Shown: positions 1 through 14,700, counted from the stretch's first letter. The stretch is DNA of 64,000 nucleotides from Cardinalis cardinalis (GCA_014549065.1 JACDOX010000004.1:13735662-13799661), one strand, 5' to 3'. The notes: generated by a model from the letters alone, not told the origin. Program-made: numbers and translations.

Positions 1-698
1 CTGACCTACTAGACAGCAGTTCTGCTGAAAAGGACATGAGAGCTTTGGTGGACAACAGACTGACCATGAGCTGGCAGTGCCCTTGCAGCCAGAGAGGCCC
101 GTAGTATCCTATTCCACCAGTATTCCATCAGGAAGAGTGGCCAGCAGGTCAAGGGGAGTGATCCTGCCCCTCTGCTCAGCCCTAGTGAGGCCATGTCTGG
201 AGTGCCACGTCCAGTTCTGGGCTTCCCACTACAAGAAAGACTGGGAACTACTGGAAAGGTTCCAGCAGCAGAGCATGAAGATGACAGGTCTGGAGCAGCT
301 CTCTTATGAGGAGAGACTGAGGCAAGTGAGCCTGTTTAGTATAGAGAGCACTGAGAGGGGATCTCATTAATACATACAAATATCTCAAAGGTGGGTGTCA
401 AGAGGATGGTGCCAGACTCTTTTCAGGAGTGTCCACCAACTGAAAAAGGAGCAAAGGCACAAACGAAGCTTCAAACACAAGAAGCTTCACCTCAGTATGA
501 AGAAGAACTTTCTTATGTGGAGGGTGGCAGAGTATTGGAACAGGCTACCCGGGAAGGCTGTAGATTCTCTCTGGAGAAATTTAATACCCACCTGGATGTG
601 TTCCTGCGTAACCTGCTCTAGGTGACCAGAGGTGTTGGACTGGATGATCTCCAGAGCTCCCTTCCAATCCTAACAAGGTGAATCTGTGATTCTGTGAC
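1..698 (+). mobile_element. CR1 LINE, 5'-truncated, 3' end present
   Basis: The plus strand encodes the decayed C-terminal part of a CR1 reverse-transcriptase ORF (recognisable pieces ALVRPCLECHVQFWA, LEQLSYEERLRQ and FNTHLDVFLRNLL) split by frameshifts. The 3' end shows the family's GATGATCTCCAGAG and closing CTGTGATTCTGTGA repeat. It is cut by the window start. It lies in the intron after the last VWA4 exon, opposite to the gene's direction. Confidence 0.9.
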
Positions 699-1205
699 CC
701 ACACTGGAGCAGTTCATGAAGAACTGCAGCCCATTGGAATGGCCCATGTTGAGAAGTTCATGGAGGAATGTCTCCCATGGTAGGGACCCTCACTGGAGCA
801 GGGGAAGAATTTGAAAACAACTTCCCCTGGGGAGGAAGGAGCAGCAGAGACAACACATGATGAACTGAGCGCATCTCTTTCTGTAGTCCTGTGCTGCCCA
901 GGGTGAGGAGATAAAGAAAATCGGGAGTAAAGCTAACTCCAAGAAGAAGGGAGGGGTAGAGAAAAGGTTTTCAATACCTGGTTTTATTTCTCCTCATTTC
1001 ATTGATAATAAAGTCATTTTTCCCCCACANGGAATCTGTGGGGGGAATCTTTTGCCTGTGACAGTAACTGCTCAGTTATTTCTCCCTGCCCTTACCTCAA
1101 TCCAGGAGCCTTTCATTTTATTTTCTCTTCCCTATTCAGCTGAGAAGGGGAGTAACAGAGCAGCTTTGGTGGGTACACAGCATCCAGCAAAGGTCAGCTC
1201 ACCAC
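699..1205 (+). mobile_element. LTR-like avian interspersed repeat
   Basis: This block abuts the CR1 end. It has repeated phrases on the GGAGCAGTTCATGAAG / GAGAAGTTCATGGAGG pattern, a purine-rich GGAGGAAGGAGCAGCAGAG stretch, an AATAAA signal near 1008 and a GCTTTGGTGGG motif close to its end. I recognise this as a common bird repeat that looks like an LTR, but cannot assign its class or exact borders. No coding part is present. Confidence 0.45.
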
Positions 1206-1271
1206 TCACTTTTAGCAGTACATAAGCAACATTTTAATTTGGGAAAAAGGAAACCAATGTCTTCTACTCAC

Positions 1272-4200
1272 TTGAGGTAGCTGTCTCACACACAAAGGTG
1301 ACAAGGTTATCTTGAATCTTCTCAAAGGCATCAAAGTCATCAACAATAAATACGTGACGCTCACTGGGCTTGCTAGCAATCTTGGCCAGTTCATTGTAAT
1401 CCACATCAGCCACACCAACCACAAAGACACTGAAGCCTGTAGAAATAGCACTTGTTACTTGAAATGCAGCAAACATACATTAAGATTTTTAATGTTAATA
1501 TTGCACAAACCATTGACTTGTGATGAGCTACCTATGAGCACACATTCCAGATCTCTTTTCACCCTGTCAAAGCTCTGAAAGATGTTTCATATCTTTCTTT
1601 CAAAAATTTCTCTTCTCTCTTTGTTTTTGGGACATAATCCAATCTCATGTGCCCTTGGCTACATAGTCTACTCACTCTTTCATACAAAACATACAATTCT
1701 CTCAGCTCTATAGTATCTTAAATCTGTTCTGTGGCCAAAAACTGTACAGACTATTACTTATCCAGTTGTCTATCTGTCTCCACCTCTTGCATTTCGTGCC
1801 TCTCAGTTTCTCTTTCTTAGAGTGGTATTCACCTCACCATCTATTTTCCAAGTTAAATTGTCTAGTTTTTTCTCTGTAATCACCAGATAGACATGGTCAG
1901 ATTCAGAAAGCAATTAATCTTAGCTCCCTCACATGCTGAATTCAGGATAAGAAAAGTCATTGTCTGTAGATGCCTATCTGTTCCTCTCTTCACCAGTCAT
2001 AAAAGGACCCTACACGATGACCTTAGACTAGACATTTAGTTATCTGATGTCTTAAGTTAAATGAGAAGAACCAGACCATAGAAGTCAATCATATCACCAG
2101 GTGTAAATTTCATTGAAGAGAAACTGTACAGACATTGGAAAAGCCAGTTGGAGGCTGAAGCTGGGATTGACATTTATTCCAAATGATAAAAGTAATTTAG
2201 AAAAAAAAAAAAAAAAAAGAAGCTAATTATTCCCCTGTAGTCAATTCTGGTGAAACCTTGGCTGAAATACTCTGCCCAGCTTTGAGCATGACATGTGTAG
2301 AAAACAAAGCAAGTAGAGAGGAAACTAAAAATGATAAGGGGTCTCAAAAACATGATCAACATGACATTGAAAGAAAAAATAGGTTTGTTTGGTCTAGAAA
2401 AGAGAAGACAGAAAGAGGAGATGACAGCAGGTTTCAAATACGAAGGTCCATTACAGTAAATAGTGATCAGCTTCTTTCCTGATTAACTAGGTAAATGAAG
2501 GCAACAATCTCACTAGCATGGAGAAAGACAGGTGAAATGCAAGACAAAGGTCTCCTACCAGTAGGGTAGTTAAGCACTGAAGTATATTTTCCAGGGAGAC
2601 TGAGAAACCATCTAGACAGAACTAATTCTTTCACATTAAAGAGACAGAGAAGATGATAGTTTGTGCTTTACATGCATGTGATTCCCATAAGGATGTACAA
2701 CATCTCCCTGCTCAGAGATCAGGACTAGGTGGCTCATGCACTGAAACTCAAAATGCTGAGTGCTAGGACAGGAACAGATTACTACACCCACACAAGCCAC
2801 AATCATCAAACCTGATGAGGAACTGCTTCTTAGCTCAGAAGGCAGCAGAGGAGTCTATTTAGACTCCGCTCCTTCAAAAACAGTTACTTTAACTGGANAT
2901 CCACTGGTTTATACCAGATAAAACATAAATCTCAGGAAACCAGGCCCATCAAAACATAAGCACTAGTATGGAGTACACTTCTCAGTGATTTCTGCGGTCC
3001 AAACATCAAAAAGAGGAAGAAGTAACCAAAAGCTACATCTTTGAAATGATATGCATATAAAATCTTTGGGAAGCCACATCCTTCCCCAGAGAGAAGGCTT
3101 AAGAAAGAAAATGTTAAGTCTAGGTCCAGAGAGCATAAATTCTTTGAATAGTTCTGAGGTTTTCCCAAATACTCAGAATACGTTTCTGAATCCGTAAAGG
3201 ATGAGTAAATGATTCCCAGATAACTGAAACAATACAGAAAAGAAACAGCCAGGTAGGTGCTGTGGACTGCTTACCAGAGTGCTGTATGACTGTTGCTGCT
3301 TTCCTCACCTCATCCTGAGACCGACCATCAGTGACAACAACAAGTACCTTGGGAACACCTCGCCTCATGCCACTCTCCCAAGTCAAAACCTTTTCTTTGA
3401 TAAATGTTAGAGCTTTGCCTGCAAAGTGTACAATAAACAAGGAATCATCCATATTATCCACAAGAGAAGAATTCTTTTACTTCTTAAGGGCAACAGCCAC
3501 AGAGCTAAAACACAGAAAAACCTACTTCTTCAGCCATGCAATATTAGGATAATTACATATTTTCTGAAAATATTTTATCTTAAATAAATATAATTACAGC
3601 CCAGAATTACCTGTCCTTGTGTTTCCTCCTCGGTACTGAATGTTTTGAAGAGCTCCCAGGGCCTGGGCTTTGTCATCAAATGTATTCAGTTTAAATTCAG
3701 ATTTTGCTTCATCACTGTACTGCACAAATGAAACCTGAAATGGAATATAACAGTGTTCAGTCTCATATCTCCACATTCAGGCCAACTCTCTCCATTGAAA
3801 TATGTAACTCTGTATATTAATAATTTTTAAATAATCAAAAATTATTTTTCAAATATGTCTGATTACGCACACACATTCGTATTTATATATATAGACACCA
3901 CACCAATGTGCACACAGTTATCTTTTCTTTCTTCCTTTTTCCCTTCTTTCTTTCTTTCTCTTCTGTGTATAAAATGTAATATGGCCTTAAATGCATATGA
4001 TCAAATTTTTCCTTTAACTATGGTGAGGTATATATGCCCATTTTCTAATTCTGAGCAGAGGTACAGTATCCACTAAACTTCTTCCAGCTCTTTTTTTTAG
4101 GAATAAAAAAGAATTTGTCAATAGAATGTCAACAAAGTTGAATACACACGAGTACATTCTCACTTGCCTTAAGCATCACTAAAAATTTATTCCTACATAC

Positions 4201-5700
4201 CCGTGTATCTTTATTTTGCTCCTTTTAATATTCTGTAAAATTACAGTATCATAGCATTTGATTTTAATGCTGAATGAAAAAATTTCTGTTATGTATATAT
4301 TCACATTTGTTGTAGCAAATTCCCCTTTTAAAAGCATCAATTTTCAATTAAAAACCTCNGATTGTTGCATCTCAAGTGGTATGTGACTTCATTATTTTAC
4401 TAAACATTAGTGTTTATATGTATCTGTCACCTTTATTGTCTTCTCTACTTCCATATATATTAGCAAGAAAAATATATGAAACAAAAAACAAATGAACAGG
4501 AAAACTACCCAGTATAGATTAGAGCTGAGAGTGATAAAGATTGTCTGACACAGAATGACTTTAAGTAGTATCTTTTCCTTTAAAAGTCTAGAGAGTTAAA
4601 GATAGGGAATCNAATTACTAAAAATATGCCTAGAAGATAAAAAGCAGATCTTTAACAATGTAAATATCCTGTCAGCCTTCTAACCAAAGAAAATGCATTG
4701 CACCTGCAGCTCTCTGCAACCAGAAATACCATGTAAGAAACTCCCTTAGACTCATGTCATTCATTTCATCTAGTGAAAGAGAAGTGGTTGTGGGAACCTA
4801 GACATTGATTGCATCCAGCTTCCTACAAGTAGAAGAAAACTGATAATGGTGCAATGCTTATGATAAGAAGCCTGACAGGAAGTTAGTTTGACATAACTAT
4901 GAGCAGCCCAGAACTCCTGAAAGTCTATCACCCATTAGCTATTTCTGTTTACTCTCTCAAAATGCACTAATTCATTAAGAGGATCTTTTCATACTTTCAC
5001 TATGCCCACTGTGGGGCAGACCCATGGTAGCACAGCATGAAAACGCTTCTGCAAGTGCCTTTTTCAAAGGCATTCTGCTATTTAGCGCAGTGGGACTCTA
5101 GGGAGCTCAGCAATGGCAAGCCAGCTGAACCCTGCAGGCACAGGACTTATCTTTTGCACTGAGAATTTAAAATATAGCCCTCAATCAGAAGTCAGAATCT
5201 CACTAAAACAGACTTCTGATATGACAGAGACAAAACCTAGCAGTGTGCCAGTTGTTGATGCCATATACAAATAAACAAAAATATAAAATTGACCATACAT
5301 TGTCCCAGTTTCCCTACCTGGAGGATTCCCACAAACTATAACTTTTGTATTTCAGAATATTAACATCTCAAAATAGGCAGGAATTCCCTTGTATTTATAA
5401 AAATGCCAAATATATTTAATAAATAATAGGCATTCACACCCAGATACATGTCTTTTACAGCAATCTAATACAAAAAATGACAGCATTCTGAAAGAAAGTA
5501 ACAATTCAGTTAATCTTCAATTTCCCTCCAAAATGTACCCAATGGGAATNACAAACCTACCTGGATTCCAGCAGGATTGATTAAATCAAAGGCTCCTACT
5601 GTACTAAAAACAAATTTCACTACTTTGTTGAAATTATCATCACCAATACTCCAGGAAGCATCAGTCAAGAACACTATGTCTGCTTTGGCACCTCTGCATA
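1272..5700 (-). CDS. COL12A1: von Willebrand A domain 4 (four exons)
   Basis: Exons 5561-5700 (140 nt), 3611-3734 (124 nt), 3275-3418 (144 nt) and 1272-1436 (165 nt), codons 2294-2484. MIDAS elements: DASWS (Ala where the other three have Gly), the Thr of GGNTRTG and the Asp of VVTDGRSQDE. Flanking Cys lie at VCRGAK and TFVCETATS. The first internal intron is phase 0, unlike the all-phase-1 VWA1 and VWA3, so its split point is shifted. The last exon ends in a split codon at a GTGAGT donor; the following TSPN/laminin-G exon is not in positions 1-1271. Confidence 0.96.
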
Positions 5701-8700
5701 CTGAAAGTCCAAGAAAAGGAACCCTTAAAATACATCAACCATACCACCATGAAATAAATATTGCTTCAAAATTTGAAAATTCAAGAATAACAAATATTTA
5801 GCAGATGTCTACTACCACACATTCAACCTGGCACATGATTAATGCTCTACACAAAAACATCTATTAAAATGTATCAAAGAAAACTTCAAGAAATGTGAAA
5901 GAGTTTAAGAATAAAATGTAAATGTGGTAAATTATTTATTTTTCCTGATCAGCTACCATAAAATATGAATTGTCTGCTGAAAGCAGGAAATCTCATAGAA
6001 TTTCTGCAGAGCTACAGAATATCAATAATTTTTTCCGCAAAGGTTTGCATCTTGCTGTTCCAAACCAGGAAATGCTGAAATCTAGCAAAGCTCTAGAACA
6101 AAGAGATGGCAATAGGAAAGGTCTCAATCTTCATTTCCCTAAAAGGCTGCGCTAGTTTTAAATCCACTTAAAGTTCTAAAAAATGGAGGTAAACTATGAA
6201 GCAACTACACCAAAATATTGAATAATTCTAGAAACAAACATACCATCCCGAGCTGGAGGGATTGTAGGAGGTGGAGGAGGCGTAGGTGGTGGAGTTGGTG
6301 CCTCTGTAGGTTTGAGCACTGAAAAGAAATAATAATTTTATTCTGCAGCTGAAACAAGACAAAATTCTACAGCTAAAACTTAAAGTTCACAATATCTGCT
6401 ACCTACCTGTATGCTCCCTCGTAGAGACTGGAGGTCCCTCAAGGTTAGGGGTCTGAACAAAGACAGTAGCATTGTATTCTGTGTCTGGTGAGAGGCCAGT
6501 AAAACAGTGGCTTGTTTCTGACCCACGAATTGTGATTTCCTGTCCTCTGGAACCTGTCAAAAAAAAGCCCAATGGAAAGAAAGTTAGAACCTATTACTTC
6601 CCTTCTAATGGATATATATATAAGTGTAGAAATGAAGAAACTTCTTGAGAGGAGGTTTGGACAGCACTCTTATTCTTGTCCCGTAACAACCTTTCTAGAC
6701 CAAAATTGTGTGGTGATTATGAACCCTGGAGCACACTGGAAAGTACAGTTGCAGCCCACGTGTGAAACCAGGCAACTGGTAGGTCCACTTGACAATAAGC
6801 AGTACTCCCTCTTTGCAGCATTTACACTACTCAAGAAAAACAGGTTATGTTCAGAGCTTTAAAACTCAACCAGATGTATCATTATGGCTGGTGCTTGCCA
6901 CCAATCCAAATAAGTGGTGCTCTCACTGACATTATGTTTCTAGAAAATACAAAAAAAATAGCACACTTACCATCAGTCGGGTTTAGCTTCAGTCTGTAGG
7001 AAGTTGCTGACCGATGAGGTGACCACCGGATACAGAGAGTATCCCAACCCACTTTGTAAGTTGTTAGGTCAGTGACATTCAAATATACTGTGAAAACAGA
7101 GAGAAATTTTTCTCTGGAAAATAGTACATAATAGGTAAAGCACACCAAAATGAAAATCATATTAGCAGTGCTGGTTTGGAACTTGATTTTTAAAAACATT
7201 TGCAGAAAGAAAGAGCTTTTCTAGTCAAATCTCTTTATTTTACACCCGATAGATTCCCACCTAGCTATTTNAAAAGTCCCCAGATCCCATAATGGGTAAC
7301 AGCCCATTTTATGAGTTTTCACATGAAGTTGATTTCTTTACAAAATAAGAAACCTCCAAAAGTAAATCTGACATCATATATAGCAGCATGAAAAGGATGT
7401 ACTTAATTCATCATAACTGAAGAAATTTTTAGAAGTTTCTTAGCTGAGGCCATCATCAAAATCACTGGACATTCCTATGAGGTAAAAGCAGAGTATCAAA
7501 AAGCCTAGATCTGCTTAATAACATGGTTAGATTCTGTAGTACCCTGGAGGTGGGTAAAGATTGACTCCAAGTACAGTTTAACAAAATTTTAGGATATAGA
7601 CTAGAAAATTTTATTTCATCAAGTCATTACTTTAAAATATATTTTCATTACTCTTTCCACGATCAGTGTTTTTAAGATTTACCTCATGGACAGATGAGAA
7701 GTTTTCTCCATGAGAGGATGCTCAGGCTTCCTAGCAACCAGCCATCAAAATCTTCTCTTAATGTTATCTCATACCAGCATATGTATCTAGCATGACTACA
7801 ACAAAATTGTTCTGACTTACATGTAGTGCCTTGATCTGTCAAAGGTACGCTCATTCCAGAATCATACTGGGCATAAACATTCACATCATAAGTAGTACTG
7901 GGAGACAGGTTATGCAAAGTGTAGGAAGTCACTTCTCCCACAAAAAACTCCCTGGGCTCATTTGAACCTTGAATCAAAGAAGCATTAAGAACAGAGAAAG
8001 AAAGAATCATGATTACATGAGCTACAAAACTATTCCAACTCTTACACGTCAGTAAATGTTAACCTCATTTTTTCTAAAACAAAGTATATTGATTTCTTAA
8101 ATTTTAGCATATTACAATGTTGCAAACAGAACATACACATAGTTTTACAAACTATGTCCAATTTTTGTTTTCAGCTTCTAGAAAGGTATGTATATTGTTT
8201 CAAGGCCACATAAAAAAAAAGTTCTGCAGGACATTAATACCCAAATACCTGTCCAATATCCTCTCATATACACCAGTTCACAGCCTTAGAGGACAAGAGG
8301 CATTAAAGAGGCTAAAAACAAAACTTTATACAAATCATTGTATAAAGTTTTAACTATACAATTCAATCCTTGTAGTTGAATGTCTGATACTACAATTGAC
8401 AGTTTGTGTTTATTATAGAATACTGATCATAAGACTAAAGTTTTCATGAAAATACATAAACAGAGGAAATAAATAGATCCTTTAACACAAAATGATACAT
8501 ACGATTTCTACTCTGGTCTGCCATTAGCTACTCACAGTTCTAAGAGTGGTATACTCAGAATAAACAATTCTCAGAACTCAGAATGAACAGTTTTCTTACC
8601 CACAGGCTTGTATACTATTTTATAGCCAAGAACAGGGGATGGTGAAGGATCCCAGGAAACTCTGAAGCGTGTATACCATTCGTCAGTTATATACATATTT

Positions 8701-11700
8701 TGAGGAGGAAGCAGGCCAACTAAAAAGAAAGAAAAAAACCCATTCTAATTAGGCTACTAATTGTTTTTCNATTTTTAGAAATGCAGATTGTTACTCTGCA
8801 AGTAACAATCACATCAAGGACATAATTAACTTAAGGAAACCTTTACAATGTTGAAGTGTTCAAGGAATTTTAATTTAAAAAAGAATTATCAATATGAAAA
8901 CTATAATTACCAGTTCTGCCATTTCCAGTCAGTTGTCCACCATCTCCATCTTCGTACACAGCAACAACAGTAATTTTATATGGCGTATCTGATTGTAGTG
9001 GTTGTAGTATCACATTATTCCTTATGCCAGGAACTGTTGTCTAGAACACAAAAGAAACAGAGGTAAACACATTCACAGTCTTGCAACTGATCAGTTGGGA
9101 TAGTAGCTAGAAACAAAAATTTGTTCTGACATTTGGCACACTATGTTTTATGTCCATCATAGAAAAAGGCATTCAGGATACCTTAAGGGTTATAGCCTAT
9201 AAACAATTATCAGTATTTTTTATTTTGAATTACAAAACGATGAGGTCATCACAAAAATATAAATCAAATTGATTCTTCAGTCCCAACACACATTAGACTG
9301 AGATGCTGCAGTTCTCCACCAAAATTTCAGTACTCTTCCCTCATAGAAATATAGAAGTCATAATGATGTGGGTTTTTTCTTGGCAGAAACAAGTTATTCT
9401 AAGAAAGAAGCTCTAAATACATTGACGTATAAAAATACTCCTATTTATGCATCCCTCAATCTCAAGTTCCTTATGCAGCCATGCACTATTGCTCCTTTCT
9501 AATGAAAATGTAGGTAAAAACCCAAAAGTGATCCTGCTCCTTAAGGAAGAAATAAAGCACTGAAACTAAGGGAAGTAATTTCAGGTATCTCTTTCAAAAG
9601 TGCATGCCAGTCAGTACTCGCTATGAATACTTGATTAAAATTTTCAGTTGTTTGAGATTTGCTGTTTTTATGGATTGTCCAATCTTTTCTGCAAAGATAT
9701 GTGTGTTGACAATATGTGTGTCCTGAATAATGAGTCCAGTAGGGAATTTTCAAACAGTGAATTTTCAGCATGTGCTATATAGTAATATAAAAGCAATAAA
9801 AATGTCATTTTGGTTGGTGGCAGTTGGCCGGAATTCTGCCATTGTCCTCTACAGGATCTGAGCTTTGCTTTGCTATAAATACTTTGTGAATTTTATAAGC
9901 TTCAGAATAACTTGTGCTATCATTAAGGTGCAGGAAATGAAACACACTAAAATTCATACTGAAACTTAGAACAGCAAGTTAGATGCTGAATCAAAGTTAC
10001 CATTGCTGTCTTATTAGACTCTGTCAATTCTTTTCAATTTAGGAAATGCAGATTTATGTTTATTCTGTATCCTAGAACACTGACTTTGTAATGAATACAG
10101 TATGAAGTAATAGATTCAATAGTAATTCAATAGTAATTCAATAGTAATTCAATCCATCATACTTCAACAAAGTGCCAGGAAGCAGATTCTGTTCAGAATC
10201 TTCTGATTAGTGTGTGACTCATATATTTAACATTATTTCACATACATATTTGTTCAAAAAACCATATACTTTCTGTAGCCCCATGGAAAAAAAACCCGTT
10301 TCATACAAATCACGGCTTCCTAACATTTACAGCAATGATGAGAAAACCCACAGAGCCTGCACAGTGTACTGCATGTAAAACACGTGTCTTGTTTTTTGTG
10401 TAGCCTAAGGAATTGACTGAATACATCTCAGTGCTTACTAAGGAATTACAGAACTTACATATTCATCAATAGGGTCTCCCACAGTGGGTGAATAAATGAT
10501 TCTGTACTGCTGGACTGGCCCATCAGCATGGTCCCATTGCACAGAAAGGCTGTTTGTAGTCTCATCAAATACTCTCACATTCCTTGGACCACTGCGAGGC
10601 ACTGAAGAATGAAAATACAGAAGGTTTTACAGGGCATGATATCTCCAGATCAGTGTCACCCTCATCAATTCAAATGTTGCCCTGAAGCCNAAGTCAAGGG
10701 CCCTTCCTGAAACCCTGAATAAATATATATATATACACGGGGAGATTAAGTCAATGATCATGCGTGAAGGTCTTAAATAGAAAGACAGCCAAACTGAAAC
10801 AGTATGGAAGGGAGAGAACATCCAGATGTGCAAAGTGAGCATCTACACACATTCTGCTTCTCAAACTCCGGCAGACAAGTACAACTATAGCCTGCCACAT
10901 CTTCAAGTTTTAGATGAATATAGGGATTTTACAGAGAAAACATAGAGGAAGCAAAATTATTGTTGTGGACAGGTTCTGTTCATGTTACTTCTAGTGTGAA
11001 TTTTAAAGAATCTAAGCATAACACAACCAAGATCCTATAAGATAAGTTGTAACAAGGAGATTTTGGTGTTTAGGTGTCTGCAGCAAAAAGCAAACAGCTG
11101 GGGAGGCCAACACATACAATTACTTTGTCAGACACCAAACATNAAGCCCTTTTTTTCTATTGACCACTAATTCTACCCATCTTAATAGGCCATTTTTTTT
11201 TAAAAATTATATTGTTATTCATTGGTAATTTGATTTTGAAAAGAGCTTTTTAACTCGTACACATGCAAATTAAGCTTATTTCCCAATTCCAAATTACATC
11301 GCTAATAATTCAAGTACCACAACTGACTGACAGCATAGCAAAAATTCCCTGCCACAGAGGCCTATAATTGCTGCAGGCATAATTCAGATGCATTAATTCA
11401 GAGTTGCACTAAATAGCTTATATTATTTGTACTTGTAAAAAATGTTATACATTCTTCACACACCAGTTTTGATGTATATTTCACAACACAAGTACTGACT
11501 GTCTCTTACATGTTCTTCCCTGTGCTTGGCTTGGATTTCCCTCTCCATCTGCATACAGAGCTATAACATTTATTGAGTAAGCAGTGTCAGGAGTCAAGCG
11601 CTCCAGAATCACATCACGAGTGTTGCCTGGCACCACAATCTAAAACAGAAACAACAAGCACCTATATAAATCAAGTTTCCGCTTATACCATCTTTTTTTA

Positions 11701-14700
11701 GAAAATAATTTGAATGAAATATAGAAAAATTGGAAACATGACCATGCTGCACACTGTCCAAGAAAAATAACATAAATTTAAAATAAACATGTAATATTGA
11801 AAAAAATTCAATACCAGTGAAAAAAAGAACAAACAGTATAAGGAGCTCTCATTCTGCAAACACAGTTGTTACTTTTTACATTTTACATTAAAATCATTCA
11901 GAAAAAATAGGAGAAACATTCATAAACAGAAACTAAAAAAGTAATTTCTTTCACAATTTACTATTTATAAATGACATAAAAAGTCCTTACAATTCCTTAC
12001 ATAAAAATGTGTACATCTAAATGTACAATATGGGTGTTGATTTTATGTTAGTACATTCTTAGTCAAAACTTTAAAACTGCACTTATTTCTATAGAAATCC
12101 AGGAATTCTTACTTCACACCTGGAGGGTACTTTTTTCCCCATATCCAGATTTCACTGTTCACCAACCCCCACAAAAGAGTAATGATTTAGGGTAAGCAGA
12201 TGGCATCTGGTTTCCTAATTACACAATTCCTGATAAATATTTGTTGTCTCTGACTCTCTTGAAAAAAAAATTATTTAACTCATATTTACCTTCAATATGA
12301 TAAAGGATACTCAATCATCAATACAGAGCTTTAAATGGGAGAGTATTATTTCTTATTTCTTTCATTTTACCAAATTAAGCCTTTATTAACAATGGACTAG
12401 ACTCCTATAAACATTGTGCTTTCCACAGAGACTCTCCTGGGCAGACAGTTGGCCTGAGTTTACTATTATTCTTTACACTCATCAAAGGAAGCAATATTCT
12501 CTACACACATTTGACTAATAGTATAAAAGCCAAATTACTTACAGATTCTGATGGCCTTGGGCCAGACAGTGGAGCATAATTAATTCTNTATTGCTGTACT
12601 GGACCTGGAGCAGGTTCCCAACGGACATTCATGCTGTTTGGTGTGGGATTGTAAACGTGAATGTTTCTTGGTGTTCCTCGCTCCACTAGATCAAGGATAA
12701 TTTAAATTAAGTTTTACAAAGTTGTAAGTTCTATTTCTAAATGAAGTTACAACAGTGCTCAAAAGAAGCTGAAAAGCACCTCAGCCCAAGATAAACACAT
12801 TACTTTTGTTAGCCTAAAATTTACAAAGCTAAGAATCTCCAAGTGCAGTCTTTCCAAACTTCCATATCAGGCAGCAAAGTACGTGTTTGTACTGTAAATT
12901 GAAAATATGATCATAACACTTTGTCTTCCTATTGTTGATCAGATATGTATGAAAAATAACCACAAACTACACATTTTAGGTCAAGCTGACATTAGTAGCC
13001 CAAACTTCCTAGAAAATTTTAAGTACACACATGGACACTAGCATGGATTAACACCAATATTCACTCTTTGTTCACAAGTATTTCTACTAGCACTGCAATT
13101 AAAATGTTACTGTTCTGTGAAGTAAACACTAAGTGTGCTGCACAGCTTTTGGAGCTAAGCTTGCCTGATTTAAGTGGACTGAAAGCCTCCACACAAATAA
13201 GCAAAGGAAACAGAATAAGTTACAAAGTTGCAAAAATAACCAAACAGGTAAACTTTTAATGTAAAATCAATTTCTAATGATCTGAGGCCATTCATAAAAA
13301 AATCCTAACATTTTCTTGAAAAAGGCTATTTTACTTACAGGTGCGTCCACTGTCAGAGGTACGTCCACCATCCCCCTCTGGGAAAACTGGAACCACAGTT
13401 ACAGTGTAAGGTGTGTTGGGTTCAAGAGTCCTCAGGATGACATAGTTTGTATTTCCTGGTACTGTGGTCTATAAATTTAAAAAGAAAGGGTCAAGAAACT
13501 TATGAAAACATGCCAAAAAATAGGTTTTTATTTATCACTTACTCCCCTCCCATATCTAATTTCCCGACTGCATGGAATAAAAACTTTACAACAGGTGAAG
13601 CTTAAAATAACATGCTTTGTGATATCTTCTAGAACTGCTTTTCAAGACGATTCTCTCTCAGACNTAATACAAATGAGTTTTGTGCACTCCTGTATAGCTC
13701 CCTTACAGCTCTCTCCACTTTTGGGTCCNGATCCTGCTGTACTAATGAAAGTAGCAGAATCTGCCATGAGCTCTTTAATGACTACTATTTAGCAGCTCAG
13801 AGACACTAAAACATCACTTTCTAAGTTTAAAAAAAAAATTACATAGCACTACAACATGCTGATGACAAGAAGTATTATGAGCAGCTCATGTTAGAAAATA
13901 AAACTCCACAGCACTTAAGAATATTTGTCATCAGTAGCACCTTAGTTGCTATTGAAACAATGGCATTTACATACAACTCATTTCATGCGCACATTGAATT
14001 GCCTGCTGTAGAAAAAGAAACACAACTGGGAAACAGTATTTCCCTGTCTGCAGCAGGGGTTTCCTATTTTCAGGATTCTTTTAGTGCTTTAGTAATTAAA
14101 TAATTTTGGGAGATTAGAATATGGATTTTTCTGCTTCCACCAATACCATTGAAGCCTACAGTCCCATGACTTCTTAGCAGTAAAGATGGGTAGAAATGAA
14201 GTCTGCCAACATTATAAGCTTTTGTACACCCTGAAGTCAGCTTTACATTCACACACAGTGCCCTAGGGATAAAGAAACAAAAAATTGTGTGTGGTATTAC
14301 ATCCTATGCTAAGAACTAATCACTGATGGTCTACTATATGAAATCAAACATCTGTAATACATATGTTTGATTTCATATAGTAGACCATCAGTTCCATGAG
14401 GAACTTTCAGGGAATTGCTGTGCATTTTTTCCAGGGGGGCTGTGAACAGAAAAAAAGCCACTGCATAGGCAAACAAGACCTGCTTCACTCAGCAGCATTT
14501 CTCTCACCACCACCATGAGGTGTAATTTATCTGAGATGGTTAGTGNGGTCCACATGAAGAATTTACCATTTCCTCTGCACCTCCAGCTGTAGGTCCATAA
14601 AACACTTTGTACTGGCGAGGACTTCCTTCGGCATGATCCCATCGAACATTCAGAGTACTGGTGGTTGGGTCATAAACTAGCAAGTTCTTCACAGTGGTGA

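Noticed and set aside
391..625. Two overlapping 76-codon open frames on the plus strand
   Set aside because: They are frameshifted pieces of the CR1 LINE reverse-transcriptase C-terminus, not a host gene.
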